A stretch of 37,127 nucleotides of DNA from an uncultured beta proteobacterium (GTDB taxonomy: Bacteria; Pseudomonadota; Gammaproteobacteria; Burkholderiales; Nitrosomonadaceae), in NCBI GenBank assembly GCA_900696615.1, contig CAADGS010000082.1, positions 1 to 37,127 of the forward strand. Direction: 5' to 3'. The notes beneath the pieces were generated by a model. The model was not told where the DNA came from, made no database searches, and saw only the letters and a list, made by a program, of their open reading frames with translations. Shown in pieces: positions 1 through 7,667 of the stretch (positions are counted from its first letter, which is position 1; every line of letters begins with the position of its first letter). The translations under genes were made by a program, and so were the position numbers.

Positions 1-399
1 CGGCGAGTAACCACCGCTGGATATAGCGATTATTAGCGGTGAACGGTCCACGATTGCAGGCATAATAAAAGTACATAATTCTAAGTCGTCGACAACATTA
101 ACCGGAATTTGTCGCTGCTGGGCGGCGGTAGAAATTTGCTGATTAATGATCCGATTGCTTGTGGCGGCGATGACAAGCGACATATCCTGTAAATGCTTAG
201 GCTGAAAATTTTCCTCGTAGTAAACAATTTTGCACTGCGTGAGATAATCGCGCAGTGCTGGATCGAGTTCGGGCGAAACCACAGATACCTGAGCGCCAGC
301 CTGAAGTAACAGCATGCTCTTGCGCGTAGCGACTTCGCCGCCACCAACAACGAGACAGGCTTTGCCCCTTATATTTAAGAAAATTGGTAAGAAATCCAT
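1..399 (-). CDS. cysG: Sirohaem synthase N-terminal domain (precorrin-2 dehydrogenase/ferrochelatase), truncated by window edge
   Basis: The reading frame opens at an ATG (399-397) and stays open for 133 codons to the left edge, so the 3' part is missing. The start MDFLPIFLNIRGKACLVVGG and the dinucleotide-binding stretch VVGGGEVATRK are typical of the NAD-dependent domain of CysG/Met8p, which oxidises precorrin-2 to sirohydrochlorin and inserts iron to make sirohaem, the cofactor of sulfite and nitrite reductases. The segment LVIAATSNRIINQQI and the later NVVDDLELCTFIMPAIVDRS match the conserved core of this domain. Whether the gene also carries the C-terminal uroporphyrinogen methyltransferase domain cannot be seen, so a stand-alone enzyme is equally possible. 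It lies downstream of pstS in the same direction, but a terminator-like hairpin lies between them. Confidence 0.88.
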   Translation of the reverse strand, partial: MDFLPIFLNIRGKACLVVGGGEVATRKSMLLLQAGAQVSVVSPELDPALRDYLTQCKIVYYEENFQPKHLQDMSLVIAATSNRIINQQISTAAQQRQIPVNVVDDLELCTFIMPAIVDRSPLIIAISSGGYSP

Positions 400-432
400 T
401 AACTTTAATGCTCAGCCGTCAACATACAAAAA

Positions 433-481
433 GCGCCGATAAAAATCTAAGTCATAAATTGACTTATAAGCGAATCGGCGC
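433..481 (-). terminator. Nested inverted repeat, probable terminator after pstS
   Basis: Two inverted repeats are nested. The outer arms GCGCCGAT (433-440) and ATCGGCGC (474-481) are perfect. The inner arms TAAGTCA (448-454) and TGACTTA (460-466) are also perfect. Read on the minus strand the outer stem is followed directly by TTTTTG, as in an intrinsic terminator. On the plus strand it is followed by a weaker run (ATTCTTTTA). It sits between the pstS stop and the cysG-type start, so it would separate the phosphate-regulated gene from the sirohaem gene. Confidence 0.6.
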
Positions 482-557
482 ATTCTTTTAAATGCAGTAG
501 AGTAGCTACACAATTAATAGCTATTGTGATTGAGCCAGTGTTCTATCTCAAATTTAC

Positions 558-1556
558 TTATAAGCTAGATTCTAATTTTAGGATATCTTCCAATTTTATA
601 TTGACTCCTGATCCCTTGAATACAGTACCGACTTTTTTCTTATTGAAGTGCTCGATATTTAAATCATAAACTTCTTTAGAAAGGGGGAAATATTTGACTT
701 CGGTCACCAATTCCGGTGCATTCTTCATGTAGAAGTTAATAAATTCGGCTACTTCAGGTTTGTCGGTTGATTTGGCGTTGACATAAATGAATATTGGGCG
801 CGATAGCGGTTTGTAGCTATTATTTTCAACCGTTGCAGCCGAAGGAAGTATGCCGCCATTGCCGTTGTCAATCGCGACTGCATTAATCCTTTTGACATTC
901 TCGACATAATAAGCAAACCCAAAAAAACCTAATGCATAAACATCATTGGCGACACCTTGCACGAGAACATTATCGTCTTCAGAAGCGGTAAAGTCACCGC
1001 GGCTTGATTTAGCTTTGCCGACAATTGCTTCGGTGAAGTATTCAAATGTTCCGGAATCTGCTCCCGGACCGTAGAGCTTAATTTTTTTGTCTGGCCATGC
1101 AGGATTGATTTGATTCCAATTGGTGATTTTGCCTTGCGCTTCCGGTTCCCAAACTTTCTTCAATTCATCAACTGTAATGGTTTTGCTCCAGGAATTTTTA
1201 GGATTGATAACAACAGTCAGTGCATCAAAAGCAATTGGCATTTCGATATACTGTACGTTTTCTTGCTTGCAGGCTTCCATCTCTGCTGGAGTAATAGGGC
1301 GTGAAGCATTAACGATATCGATTTCGTTGCGACAAAATTTCTTAAAGCCGCCACCAGTACCTGAAATTCCGACAGTGACTCGAACTGCACCGCGCTTGGC
1401 TATCTGGAAATCTTCGGCAACAGCTTCGGTGATAGGGAAAACAGTGCTCGAACCGTCGATTTTAACAATGGGACTTGCTTTAACTATGACCGGAATCATT
1501 GCCGTACATAATAAAGTGGTTACAGCAATCGCCCGGAAGCTCAATGGATTAAACAT
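558..1556 (-). CDS. pstS: Phosphate ABC transporter substrate-binding protein PstS
   Basis: A 332-residue periplasmic phosphate-binding protein that would deliver phosphate to a PstCAB permease. Residues 1-28 form a Sec signal peptide ending in VKA-S. The mature start has DGSSTVFPITEA (about 34-45), then GISGTGGGFKKF (63-74) and GPGADSGTFEYF (about 163-174), the phosphate-contacting loops of the PstS family. GGAGAG (1567-1562) lies five bases before the ATG. The permease, ATPase and phoU genes are not adjacent (glmM lies upstream, a cysG-type gene downstream), so the gene is an orphan here. A Pho box and -10 element lie upstream (1610-1643). The call is secure at family level; a related phosphate sensor or scavenger role cannot be excluded. 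Confidence 0.95.
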   Translation of the reverse strand: MFNPLSFRAIAVTTLLCTAMIPVIVKASPIVKIDGSSTVFPITEAVAEDFQIAKRGAVRVTVGISGTGGGFKKFCRNEIDIVNASRPITPAEMEACKQENVQYIEMPIAFDALTVVINPKNSWSKTITVDELKKVWEPEAQGKITNWNQINPAWPDKKIKLYGPGADSGTFEYFTEAIVGKAKSSRGDFTASEDDNVLVQGVANDVYALGFFGFAYYVENVKRINAVAIDNGNGGILPSAATVENNSYKPLSRPIFIYVNAKSTDKPEVAEFINFYMKNAPELVTEVKYFPLSKEVYDLNIEHFNKKKVGTVFKGSGVNIKLEDILKLESSL

Positions 1557-1609
1557 ATTTACTCTCCAAGTAAAAATTTCTGCTGATTAAAAATTAAATT
1601 GCTGCGGAT

Positions 1610-1643
1610 ATAGTATTTCAGAATTGTTACAAAACTGTGACAG
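1610..1643 (-). promoter_or_regulatory. Pho box and -10 element upstream of pstS
   Basis: Reading the minus strand from 1643: CTGTCAC, four bases AGTT, then TTGTAAC. This is the 7-4-7 direct-repeat layout of a PhoB box (consensus CTGTCAT-N4-CTGTCAC). Ten bases further on is TACTAT (1615-1610), a -10-like hexamer. In PhoB-activated promoters the box replaces the -35 element and sits about ten bases above the -10, exactly as here. The pstS ATG lies about 54 bases downstream of the -10. This predicts induction by phosphate starvation. Confidence 0.72.
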
Positions 1644-1684
1644 CGTACTAATTATGGGAATAAATCACCATCAAAGCGCAGTCT

Positions 1685-3049
1685 TTATTTTGCTTTGCTT
1701 GCAGTTCGCACCGTATCGGCAATACGCTCAGCCCATTGATTGATCTTATGTTTCGATTCGCCTTCAACCATTATACGAATTAGAGGTTCTGTGCCTGATG
1801 CACGAATGAGTACACGGCCCTTGCTACTCAAATCAGTTTCAGCGGCTTCTTGGATTGCTTTGATTTCTTTATTGTCATTGAAATCAAACGATTTAGGAAT
1901 TTTTACATTGATAAGTCGTTGTGGGTAGAGTGAAACGCCATGCATGAATTGAGCCAAGGTTTTTTGCGTATCCCGCAATGCATACAATACTTGTAGAGCG
2001 GAAATAATACCGTCACCTGTGGTGTGTTTATCCTTGCATACAATGTGACCGGAATTTTCACCGCCTAGATACCATTTTTTTTCATGCAACAATTCCAAAA
2101 CGTATCGATCACCAACCTTGGCACGAAGGAATGGGATTTTCATTTTTTTAAAGCGGTTTTCAATTGCCAGGTTGGTCATCACAGTACCTACCACGCCACC
2201 TTTAAGTATTTTTTTCATTTTACGATGTTTGGCGATAATGTAGAGCAATTGATCACCTTCATACAGCCGGCCCTGTTTATCAACCATCATGATGCGATCA
2301 CCATCGCCATCCAGAGCAATGCCTAAATCAGCATGATGCTGCAAAACCGCTTTTTGCAGCGTTGAACAATGCGTAGCGCCGCATTCATGGTTGATATTTA
2401 AACCATTGGGTTGTACACCAATGGTGACCACTTCGGCGCCTAACTCGTGCATGACATGGCCTGCAATATTGTAGGCAGCTCCATTGGCACAATCGACTAC
2501 AATTTTTAATCCACGCAGATCCAAGTGATAGGGAAAAGAGCTTTTACAGAATTCAATGTAGCGCCCCGATGCATCTTTAATACGTTGTACTTTGCCCAGT
2601 TTGTCTGAAGGCATCGATTCAATTGGCGCTTCTAACAAAGATTCGATACGATGCTCAATTTCATCAGGCAACTTGCGTCCATCGGCAGAAAAAAACTTGA
2701 CACCATTATCTTCAAACAGATTATGTGAGGCGGAGATAACAATTCCCGCCTGCAATCGTAAAGCACGGATCAGGTAAGCAATGGCAGGCGTCGGCATCGG
2801 TCCAGACAGAAAAACATCCACACCCGCCGCGCTAAATCCCGCTTCCAACGCAGCTTCAAGCATATAGCCAGATACCCGTGTGTCTTTTCCAATCAAAACA
2901 GTAGGATGCTTGCCTTCCGTAAGATGCCAATCCATGGCAGATAGAACTTTGCCCGCAGAATAGCCTAAGTGCATAATAAATTCAGGTGTAATAGGATCTA
3001 CGCCTACTCGACCTCGTATACCATCAGTTCCAAAATATTTTTTAGTCAA
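1685..3049 (-). CDS. glmM: Phosphoglucosamine mutase GlmM
   Basis: A 454-residue cytoplasmic enzyme that interconverts glucosamine-6-phosphate and glucosamine-1-phosphate on the way to UDP-GlcNAc for peptidoglycan and lipopolysaccharide. Landmarks are [10 protein letters not shown] at the N-terminus, the phosphoserine loop [13 protein letters not shown] (catalytic serine 108), the magnesium loop [13 protein letters not shown], and the phosphate-binding [15 protein letters not shown] near the C-terminus. Length is normal for the family. The start codon is TTG (3049-3047), preceded by a weak AGGT; no in-frame ATG gives a full-length protein. It lies 60 bases after folP, the order ftsH-folP-glmM seen in many proteobacteria, and is probably co-transcribed with it. 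Confidence 0.96.
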   Translation of the reverse strand: MTKKYFGTDGIRGRVGVDPITPEFIMHLGYSAGKVLSAMDWHLTEGKHPTVLIGKDTRVSGYMLEAALEAGFSAAGVDVFLSGPMPTPAIAYLIRALRLQAGIVISASHNLFEDNGVKFFSADGRKLPDEIEHRIESLLEAPIESMPSDKLGKVQRIKDASGRYIEFCKSSFPYHLDLRGLKIVVDCANGAAYNIAGHVMHELGAEVVTIGVQPNGLNINHECGATHCSTLQKAVLQHHADLGIALDGDGDRIMMVDKQGRLYEGDQLLYIIAKHRKMKKILKGGVVGTVMTNLAIENRFKKMKIPFLRAKVGDRYVLELLHEKKWYLGGENSGHIVCKDKHTTGDGIISALQVLYALRDTQKTLAQFMHGVSLYPQRLINVKIPKSFDFNDNKEIKAIQEAAETDLSSKGRVLIRASGTEPLIRIMVEGESKHKINQWAERIADTVRTASKAK

Positions 3050-3109
3050 TTTATTACCTATTGATAGATTGTAAATATGAATACGATTGTCTGATTTGTT
3101 GCGATTTTG

Positions 3110-3934
3110 TTATGCGCTGCAGTTTTGTATTGCTGTATAAACAGCAAGTGCATCTTTACTTGCTTTGACATCATGCACACGCACAATTTTGGCACCTTTA
3201 CTAACCGCAAGCAAGGCTGCGGCGATACTTTCATGGGTTCGATTATTTACATGATTGCCTGTGATTGCCCCAAGCATGGATTTACGGGATATGCCCACTA
3301 GAATCGGAACATTGAATTTTGTGAACTCATGCAGTTGATTGAGTAACATTAAATTATGTGTGAGTGTTTTACCAAAACCGAAGCCGGGATCAATAATTAA
3401 ACGATCTTGTGATATGCCTGCAGCAATTGCCGCATTGATCCGAAGTTGCAGGAAATTTTTAACTTCTGAAACAACGTGACTATAGATAGGATTATTTTGC
3501 ATGCTTTGCGGTATACCTTGCATATGCATCAAGCATACCTGCGCATGGTTATTTTGTGCAATGATTTCTAGTGCTCCGGGCGCTTGTAATGCGTTAACAT
3601 CGTTTATCATCTGCGCACCGGAAGCGATCGCTTGCTTCATTACTTCAGGTTTGGATGTATCGATTGAAATTGGAATTTTGGTATCGACTAATGCTTCCAA
3701 TACAGGAATTACACGGCTTAATTCTTCATCAATGCTTACTGATTGACTGCCAGGACGTGTCGATTCCCCCCCGATATCAAGTAAATCGGCACCTTCATCG
3801 ATAAGTTTTTTTGCGTGAGCAAGCGCTTGCTGGGTTGATAAGTACAAGCCACCATCCGAGAAGGAATCGGGGGTAACGTTTACGATTCCCATAATCAGTG
3901 GTCGACTGAATGCGGAAATGAAGCTATCTTGCAT
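3110..3934 (-). CDS. folP: Dihydropteroate synthase FolP
   Basis: A 274-residue cytoplasmic folate enzyme that condenses 4-aminobenzoate with dihydropterin pyrophosphate; it is the sulfonamide target. Both signatures are visible: IMGIVNVTPDSFSDGG (about 14-29) and the pterin-binding LLDIGGESTRPGSQ (about 51-64). IIDPGFGFGKT and GISRKSMLG follow in the expected order. The ATG is at 3934-3932. No Shine-Dalgarno sequence is evident in front of it (GCGGCCTT ATG), and a strong terminator hairpin ends about 30 bases upstream. Expression therefore probably depends on readthrough from ftsH or on an unrecognised signal. Confidence 0.95.
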   Translation of the reverse strand: MQDSFISAFSRPLIMGIVNVTPDSFSDGGLYLSTQQALAHAKKLIDEGADLLDIGGESTRPGSQSVSIDEELSRVIPVLEALVDTKIPISIDTSKPEVMKQAIASGAQMINDVNALQAPGALEIIAQNNHAQVCLMHMQGIPQSMQNNPIYSHVVSEVKNFLQLRINAAIAAGISQDRLIIDPGFGFGKTLTHNLMLLNQLHEFTKFNVPILVGISRKSMLGAITGNHVNNRTHESIAAALLAVSKGAKIVRVHDVKASKDALAVYTAIQNCSA

Positions 3935-3954
3935 AAGGCCGCGTAGAAATAAGC

Positions 3955-3997
3955 TGAAAAAACAAAGCGGGATACGGTTTTAAACCGTATCCCGCTT
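3955..3997 (-). terminator. Strong intrinsic terminator between ftsH and folP
   Basis: Bases 3965-3997 form a nearly perfect palindrome: a 16-base arm beginning AAGCGGGATACGG, one central base, and the complementary arm. On the minus strand the hairpin is followed by TTTGTTTTTTC, a good uridine tract. It lies between the ftsH stop (4019) and the folP start (3934) and should end or attenuate ftsH transcription. Confidence 0.85.
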
Positions 3998-4018
3998 AAA
4001 TGTTATAAAAAATTGATA

Positions 4019-5935
4019 TTAATCTGCTTCCTTTACGACTTCACGCGGAGTTGCAGGTTCGGTTTCTTCATCACGCGTTGCGGTGGACTCACCACCGCTT
4101 GTTGCAGATGACATCGATTGAGGTGGTTTGGGCGGACGAGGAGAACGGCCTTCCATAATATCTTTGATTTGGTCACTATCAATCGTTTCCCATTCCAATA
4201 AAGCTTGAGTCATGGCTTCGATTTTGTCTTTATTCGACTCAATCAGTTTACGTGCCAATGCGTATTGTTCATCAACGATACGGCGAACTTCCGCATCAAC
4301 TTTCTGCATCGTTGTTTCGCTCACGTTTTTGTGAGTGGTTACCGAACGTCCGAGAAAAACTTCGCCTTCATTTTCTCCATACACCATTGGACCCAGTTTA
4401 TCAGACATTCCCCATTGCGTTACCATTTGTCTGGCTAAATCCGTAGCACGCTCAAAATCATTAGAAGCACCAGTAGTCATTTGGTTCATGAAAACTTCTT
4501 CAGCAATGCGCCCACCGAACATAACTGCAATTTTTTGCAGAATTTCTTCTCGCTCCATACTGAAACGGTCTTCTGTGGGCAACTGCATCGTTACACCCAG
4601 CGCTCGCCCTCTCGGAATGATCGTGACCTTATGAACCGGATCTGTTTTTGGTAGCAGATAAGCTACTACTGCGTGACCTGATTCATGGTAAGCGGTGTTT
4701 CTGCGTTCATGTTCAGGCATCACTACAGAACGGCGTTCGGCACCCATGAAAATTTTGTCTTTTGCACGCTCAAAATCATCCATGTCAACTAAACGTTTAT
4801 TGCTCCGTGCTGCAAAAAGTGCTGCCTCGTTGACCAGATTCGCCAAATCAGCGCCAGACATACCGGGCGTACCCCGCGCCAGAATTTCCGCTTTTACATC
4901 AGGCGCTAGTGGCACTTTACGCATATGCACATGGAGAATTTGTTCGCGTCCGCGTATATCTGGCAGAGGAACTGTAACTTGACGATCAAAGCGGCCTGGT
5001 CGCAAAAGTGCGGGATCCAGTACATCAGGGCGGTTGGTCGCTGCAATCACGATTACACCCATTGAGCCCTCAAATCCATCCATTTCAACCAGTAGCTGAT
5101 TGAGCGTTTGTTCGCGCTCATCGTTTCCACCACCTAACCCGGCACCGCGCTGACGTCCCACTGCATCGATTTCATCAATGAAAATAATGCAAGGCGCATG
5201 TTTCTTGGCTTGCTCAAACATGTCACGTACTCTCGATGCGCCAACACCAACAAACATTTCAACAAAGTCGGAACCTGAGATACTGAAAAATGGAACTTGC
5301 GCTTCTCCCGCGATTGCACGTGCCAGTAGCGTTTTACCTGTTCCTGGACTGCCTACCATCAGAACGCCACGCGGTATACGTCCGCCCAATTTCTGGAATT
5401 TAGTCGGATCGCGAAGAAATTCGACCAATTCTGCAACTTCTTCTTTTGCTTCCTCGCAACCTGCAACATCATTGAAAGTCACAGTGTTAGCTGATTTATC
5501 CAGCATACGCGCCTTGCTTTTACCAAATGAGAATGCACCGCCATTACGTCCCCCTCCCTGCATTTGACGCATGAAAAATATCCATACAGCAATTAGCAAT
5601 AACATAGGGAACCATGAGATGAAGATACTCATTAGCATGGAAGGCTCTTCTTCCGGCTTAGCTTCGATAATAACTCCTGCTTTAAGTAGATCGCTAACCA
5701 TCCAAGGATCTGAAGGCGCATATGTTGTGAAACGTCTGCCATCAGATTTTGTACCCTTAAGCGTTCGTCCCTCGATAACAACCTTTGCAATCCTGCCTTG
5801 ATTCAATTCAGTAATAAACTGAGAATATTCCATAGGTACTTGCGTCGGTTGACGTACGCTGAATTGATTAAATACGGTCATCAACACAAGAGCAATTACC
5901 AGCCAGATGGCCATGTTTTTAATTAAGTTATTCAA
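4019..5935 (-). CDS. ftsH: ATP-dependent zinc metalloprotease FtsH
   Basis: A 638-residue membrane-anchored AAA+ protease for quality control of membrane proteins and regulators. In order: transmembrane helix 1 (about 8-25), a periplasmic domain, transmembrane helix 2 (about 103-123), Walker A GSPGTGKT (195-202), Walker B IFIDEID (251-257), the second region of homology [18 protein letters not shown] (301-318), and the zinc motif HESGH (417-421). The C-terminal tail is proline- and charge-rich. The start is TTG (5935-5933), chosen because AAGGAG (5946-5941) lies five bases before it. The next in-frame ATG is at residue 8 and would cut into the first membrane helix. It follows rlmE in the same direction with a 168-base gap. 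Confidence 0.97.
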   Translation of the reverse strand: MNNLIKNMAIWLVIALVLMTVFNQFSVRQPTQVPMEYSQFITELNQGRIAKVVIEGRTLKGTKSDGRRFTTYAPSDPWMVSDLLKAGVIIEAKPEEEPSMLMSIFISWFPMLLLIAVWIFFMRQMQGGGRNGGAFSFGKSKARMLDKSANTVTFNDVAGCEEAKEEVAELVEFLRDPTKFQKLGGRIPRGVLMVGSPGTGKTLLARAIAGEAQVPFFSISGSDFVEMFVGVGASRVRDMFEQAKKHAPCIIFIDEIDAVGRQRGAGLGGGNDEREQTLNQLLVEMDGFEGSMGVIVIAATNRPDVLDPALLRPGRFDRQVTVPLPDIRGREQILHVHMRKVPLAPDVKAEILARGTPGMSGADLANLVNEAALFAARSNKRLVDMDDFERAKDKIFMGAERRSVVMPEHERRNTAYHESGHAVVAYLLPKTDPVHKVTIIPRGRALGVTMQLPTEDRFSMEREEILQKIAVMFGGRIAEEVFMNQMTTGASNDFERATDLARQMVTQWGMSDKLGPMVYGENEGEVFLGRSVTTHKNVSETTMQKVDAEVRRIVDEQYALARKLIESNKDKIEAMTQALLEWETIDSDQIKDIMEGRSPRPPKPPQSMSSATSGGESTATRDEETEPATPREVVKEAD

Positions 5936-5940
5936 GATAG

Positions 5941-5946
5941 CTCCTT
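5941..5946 (-). promoter_or_regulatory. Ribosome binding site fixing the TTG start of ftsH
   Basis: AAGGAG (5946-5941) is a near-perfect Shine-Dalgarno sequence, five bases from TTG at 5935. The alternative ATG at about 5914 has no such site, so the rare TTG start is favoured. Confidence 0.7.
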
Positions 5947-6103
5947 GGTTTGCACCTTAATATTTGAATAATCATTCTAACTCTATTTTATAAAATATAA
6001 CAGAATCGTTCGTGTCCGCAAAAAGTTACTCCAAATTTAACTCTACTACTACATCAAAATTAAATCACTAAGGTAATCCATTCATTTTTGCGAGCCATCT
6101 CAA

Positions 6104-6721
6104 CTATTGCTTTTCAATGCCCAGCAAATATAACTCATTACTACGGTCACGCGAAGCATCGGGTTTTCGTATCAATACTTTTTTGAAGTTTTCACGCATT
6201 TCCATAAGAAATTGATCAAAATCCCGGCCTTGGAAAACTTTGACCAAAAAATTTCCACCATAGTTCAGTTGCTCCATTGCAAATGCCAGCGCTAACTCGG
6301 CCAAATAAATACTTCTTGCTTGATCACTAATCACTATACCACTGATATTGGGTGACATGTCTGAAATAACAAGATCGAGTGATCTGTCGTTTAGTTGTTT
6401 TTTTAGTTCTTCAATTGCGCCTTCCTCTCTAAAATCACACTGAATGAAATGGACGCCTGGCAATGGCTGCATAGCTAAAATATCGAGTGCTATAACTTTA
6501 CCGCTGCTTCCTACTTTATGGCTTGCAACTTGAGACCAGCTACCAGGAGCTGAACCCAGATCTACAACGGTCATGCCGGGTTTGAGTATGTGATCTCGCG
6601 CATTGATTTCAAGCAATTTGTATGCTGCACGTGATCGATAACCTTCTTTTTTAGCTTGCTGGACAAAATAATCCTTAACATGCTGTTTCATCCAAGCTTT
6701 ACTAGTTTTAGCTCGCTTCAT
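6104..6721 (-). CDS. rlmE: 23S rRNA 2'-O-ribose methyltransferase RlmE (FtsJ/RrmJ)
   Basis: A 205-residue SAM-dependent methyltransferase that in E. coli modifies U2552 in the 23S rRNA A loop late in 50S assembly. The SAM-binding motif is VVDLGSAPGSW (about 52-62). The catalytic tetrad K-D-K-E can be placed at K35, D121 (in ISDMSPNISG), K161 (LVKVFQGRD) and E196 (SNELYLL). Length matches the family (about 209). The ATG at 6721 lies only 8-29 bases from the yhbY start on the other strand, so the two promoters must overlap the opposite coding regions. No clear ribosome binding site precedes it. It is followed by ftsH, as in E. coli. Confidence 0.95.
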   Translation of the reverse strand: MKRAKTSKAWMKQHVKDYFVQQAKKEGYRSRAAYKLLEINARDHILKPGMTVVDLGSAPGSWSQVASHKVGSSGKVIALDILAMQPLPGVHFIQCDFREEGAIEELKKQLNDRSLDLVISDMSPNISGIVISDQARSIYLAELALAFAMEQLNYGGNFLVKVFQGRDFDQFLMEMRENFKKVLIRKPDASRDRSNELYLLGIEKQ

Positions 6722-6750
6722 CGAGTAAAATGGAATTATTTAAGGAATGT

Positions 6751-7113
6751 ATGTTAACACTAACCGTTGTTCATAGACGTCAGCTAAAAGCTCAGGCGCA
6801 TGCGCTAAATCCAGTCGCAATGATCGGCAAGACTGGATTAACAAACAGCGTGATCCAAGAATTGGATCGCAGTCTCACAAGTCATGAATTGATAAAAATA
6901 AAAGCACAAATTGATGACCGTATTGTAAGAAATGCACTTTTCGAAGAAATTTGTCAGCAACTAGGTGCTGCGCCAGTGCAGCATATCGGTAAGATATTTA
7001 TTATTTATCGCCCCAAGCCAGAAGAAAGTGAAAAGAAGAAAATGGCAAAAAAATCTGGTAGCAATAAACGTAGACCGTTTCGTACTAAACGCAGTTTTCA
7101 GCAAGAAAACTAG
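6751..7113 (+). CDS. yhbY: YhbY-type CRM-domain RNA-binding protein
   Basis: A 120-residue ribosome-associated protein of the CRM (YhbY/CRS1) family, implicated in 50S maturation. The core RRQLKAQAHALNPVAMIGKT followed by HELIKIK is diagnostic. The family ends at about residue 95; here a lysine/arginine-rich tail adds some 25 residues, which may help bind RNA. The start at 6751 is preferred because AAGGA (6742-6746) precedes it and the protein then begins like its relatives. An in-frame ATG at 6730 would add seven residues. It is divergent from rlmE and convergent with greA (11 bases between stops), the same neighbourhood as in E. coli. Confidence 0.92.
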   Translation: MLTLTVVHRRQLKAQAHALNPVAMIGKTGLTNSVIQELDRSLTSHELIKIKAQIDDRIVRNALFEEICQQLGAAPVQHIGKIFIIYRPKPEESEKKKMAKKSGSNKRRPFRTKRSFQQEN

Positions 7114-7124
7114 TACTGCTTTTT

Positions 7125-7607
7125 TCAAATGTATTGAACATCAAGAATTTCATATTCACGGATACCGCTTGGTGCTTGTACCTCAGCAATATCTCCGGCA
7201 TATTTACCAATGAGAGCTCTCGAAATGGGGGAACTGATTGAAATTTTTCCATCCTTAATATTGGCTTCATCGTCACCGACAATCTGATAAGTCACGATTT
7301 CACCGCTTTGTAAATCTTCCAGTTCCACGGTAGCGCCGAATACACACGCACCATCCGCATTGATGAGAGCCGGATTGATGATTTGCGCACTGGATAATTT
7401 ATTTTCCAGCTCAGCAATGCGTCCTTCGATAAACCCCTGTTTTTCTTTCGCAGCGTCGTATTCTGCATTTTCAGAAAGATCGCCGTGAGAGCGGGCCTCT
7501 GCAATTGCTGCAATGACTGCAGGGCGATGTACGGTTTTCATTTCATGTAGCTCTTTGCGCAATGCTTCTGCTCCAGCTACCGTTAATGGAATAGTACTCA
7601 TCGTCAT
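7125..7607 (-). CDS. greA: Transcription elongation factor GreA
   Basis: A 160-residue factor that enters the RNA polymerase secondary channel and rescues backtracked complexes by stimulating transcript cleavage. The coiled-coil tip [16 protein letters not shown] carries the acidic residues that coordinate the catalytic magnesium. The C-terminal FKBP-like domain has the expected [11 protein letters not shown] and [12 protein letters not shown] segments. The first ATG (7607) has AAAGG (7618-7614) six bases upstream. A second ATG two codons later gives the more usual N-terminus but is badly spaced. It is last in a carA-carB-greA unit, 60 bases after carB. Confidence 0.97.
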   Translation of the reverse strand: MTMSTIPLTVAGAEALRKELHEMKTVHRPAVIAAIAEARSHGDLSENAEYDAAKEKQGFIEGRIAELENKLSSAQIINPALINADGACVFGATVELEDLQSGEIVTYQIVGDDEANIKDGKISISSPISRALIGKYAGDIAEVQAPSGIREYEILDVQYI

Positions 7608-7667
7608 TTATTACCTTTCATTTTCATTCTGTTTCGCTAAAAACGAGTTAATTGGCTTATTTGCACC

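Noticed and set aside
81..350. An 89-codon open frame on the minus strand
   Set aside because: It is a shifted-frame shadow of the cysG-type gene, whose true frame (start 399) runs off the left edge and matches the family along its full visible length.
1120..1590. A 156-codon plus-strand frame
   Set aside because: It lies antisense within pstS, has no recognisable protein features and no ribosome binding site; it is a shadow.
7094..7110. GTTTTC/GAAAAC hairpin at the end of yhbY as a terminator
   Set aside because: The stem has few GC pairs and the nearest T run is about ten bases away; too weak to call.
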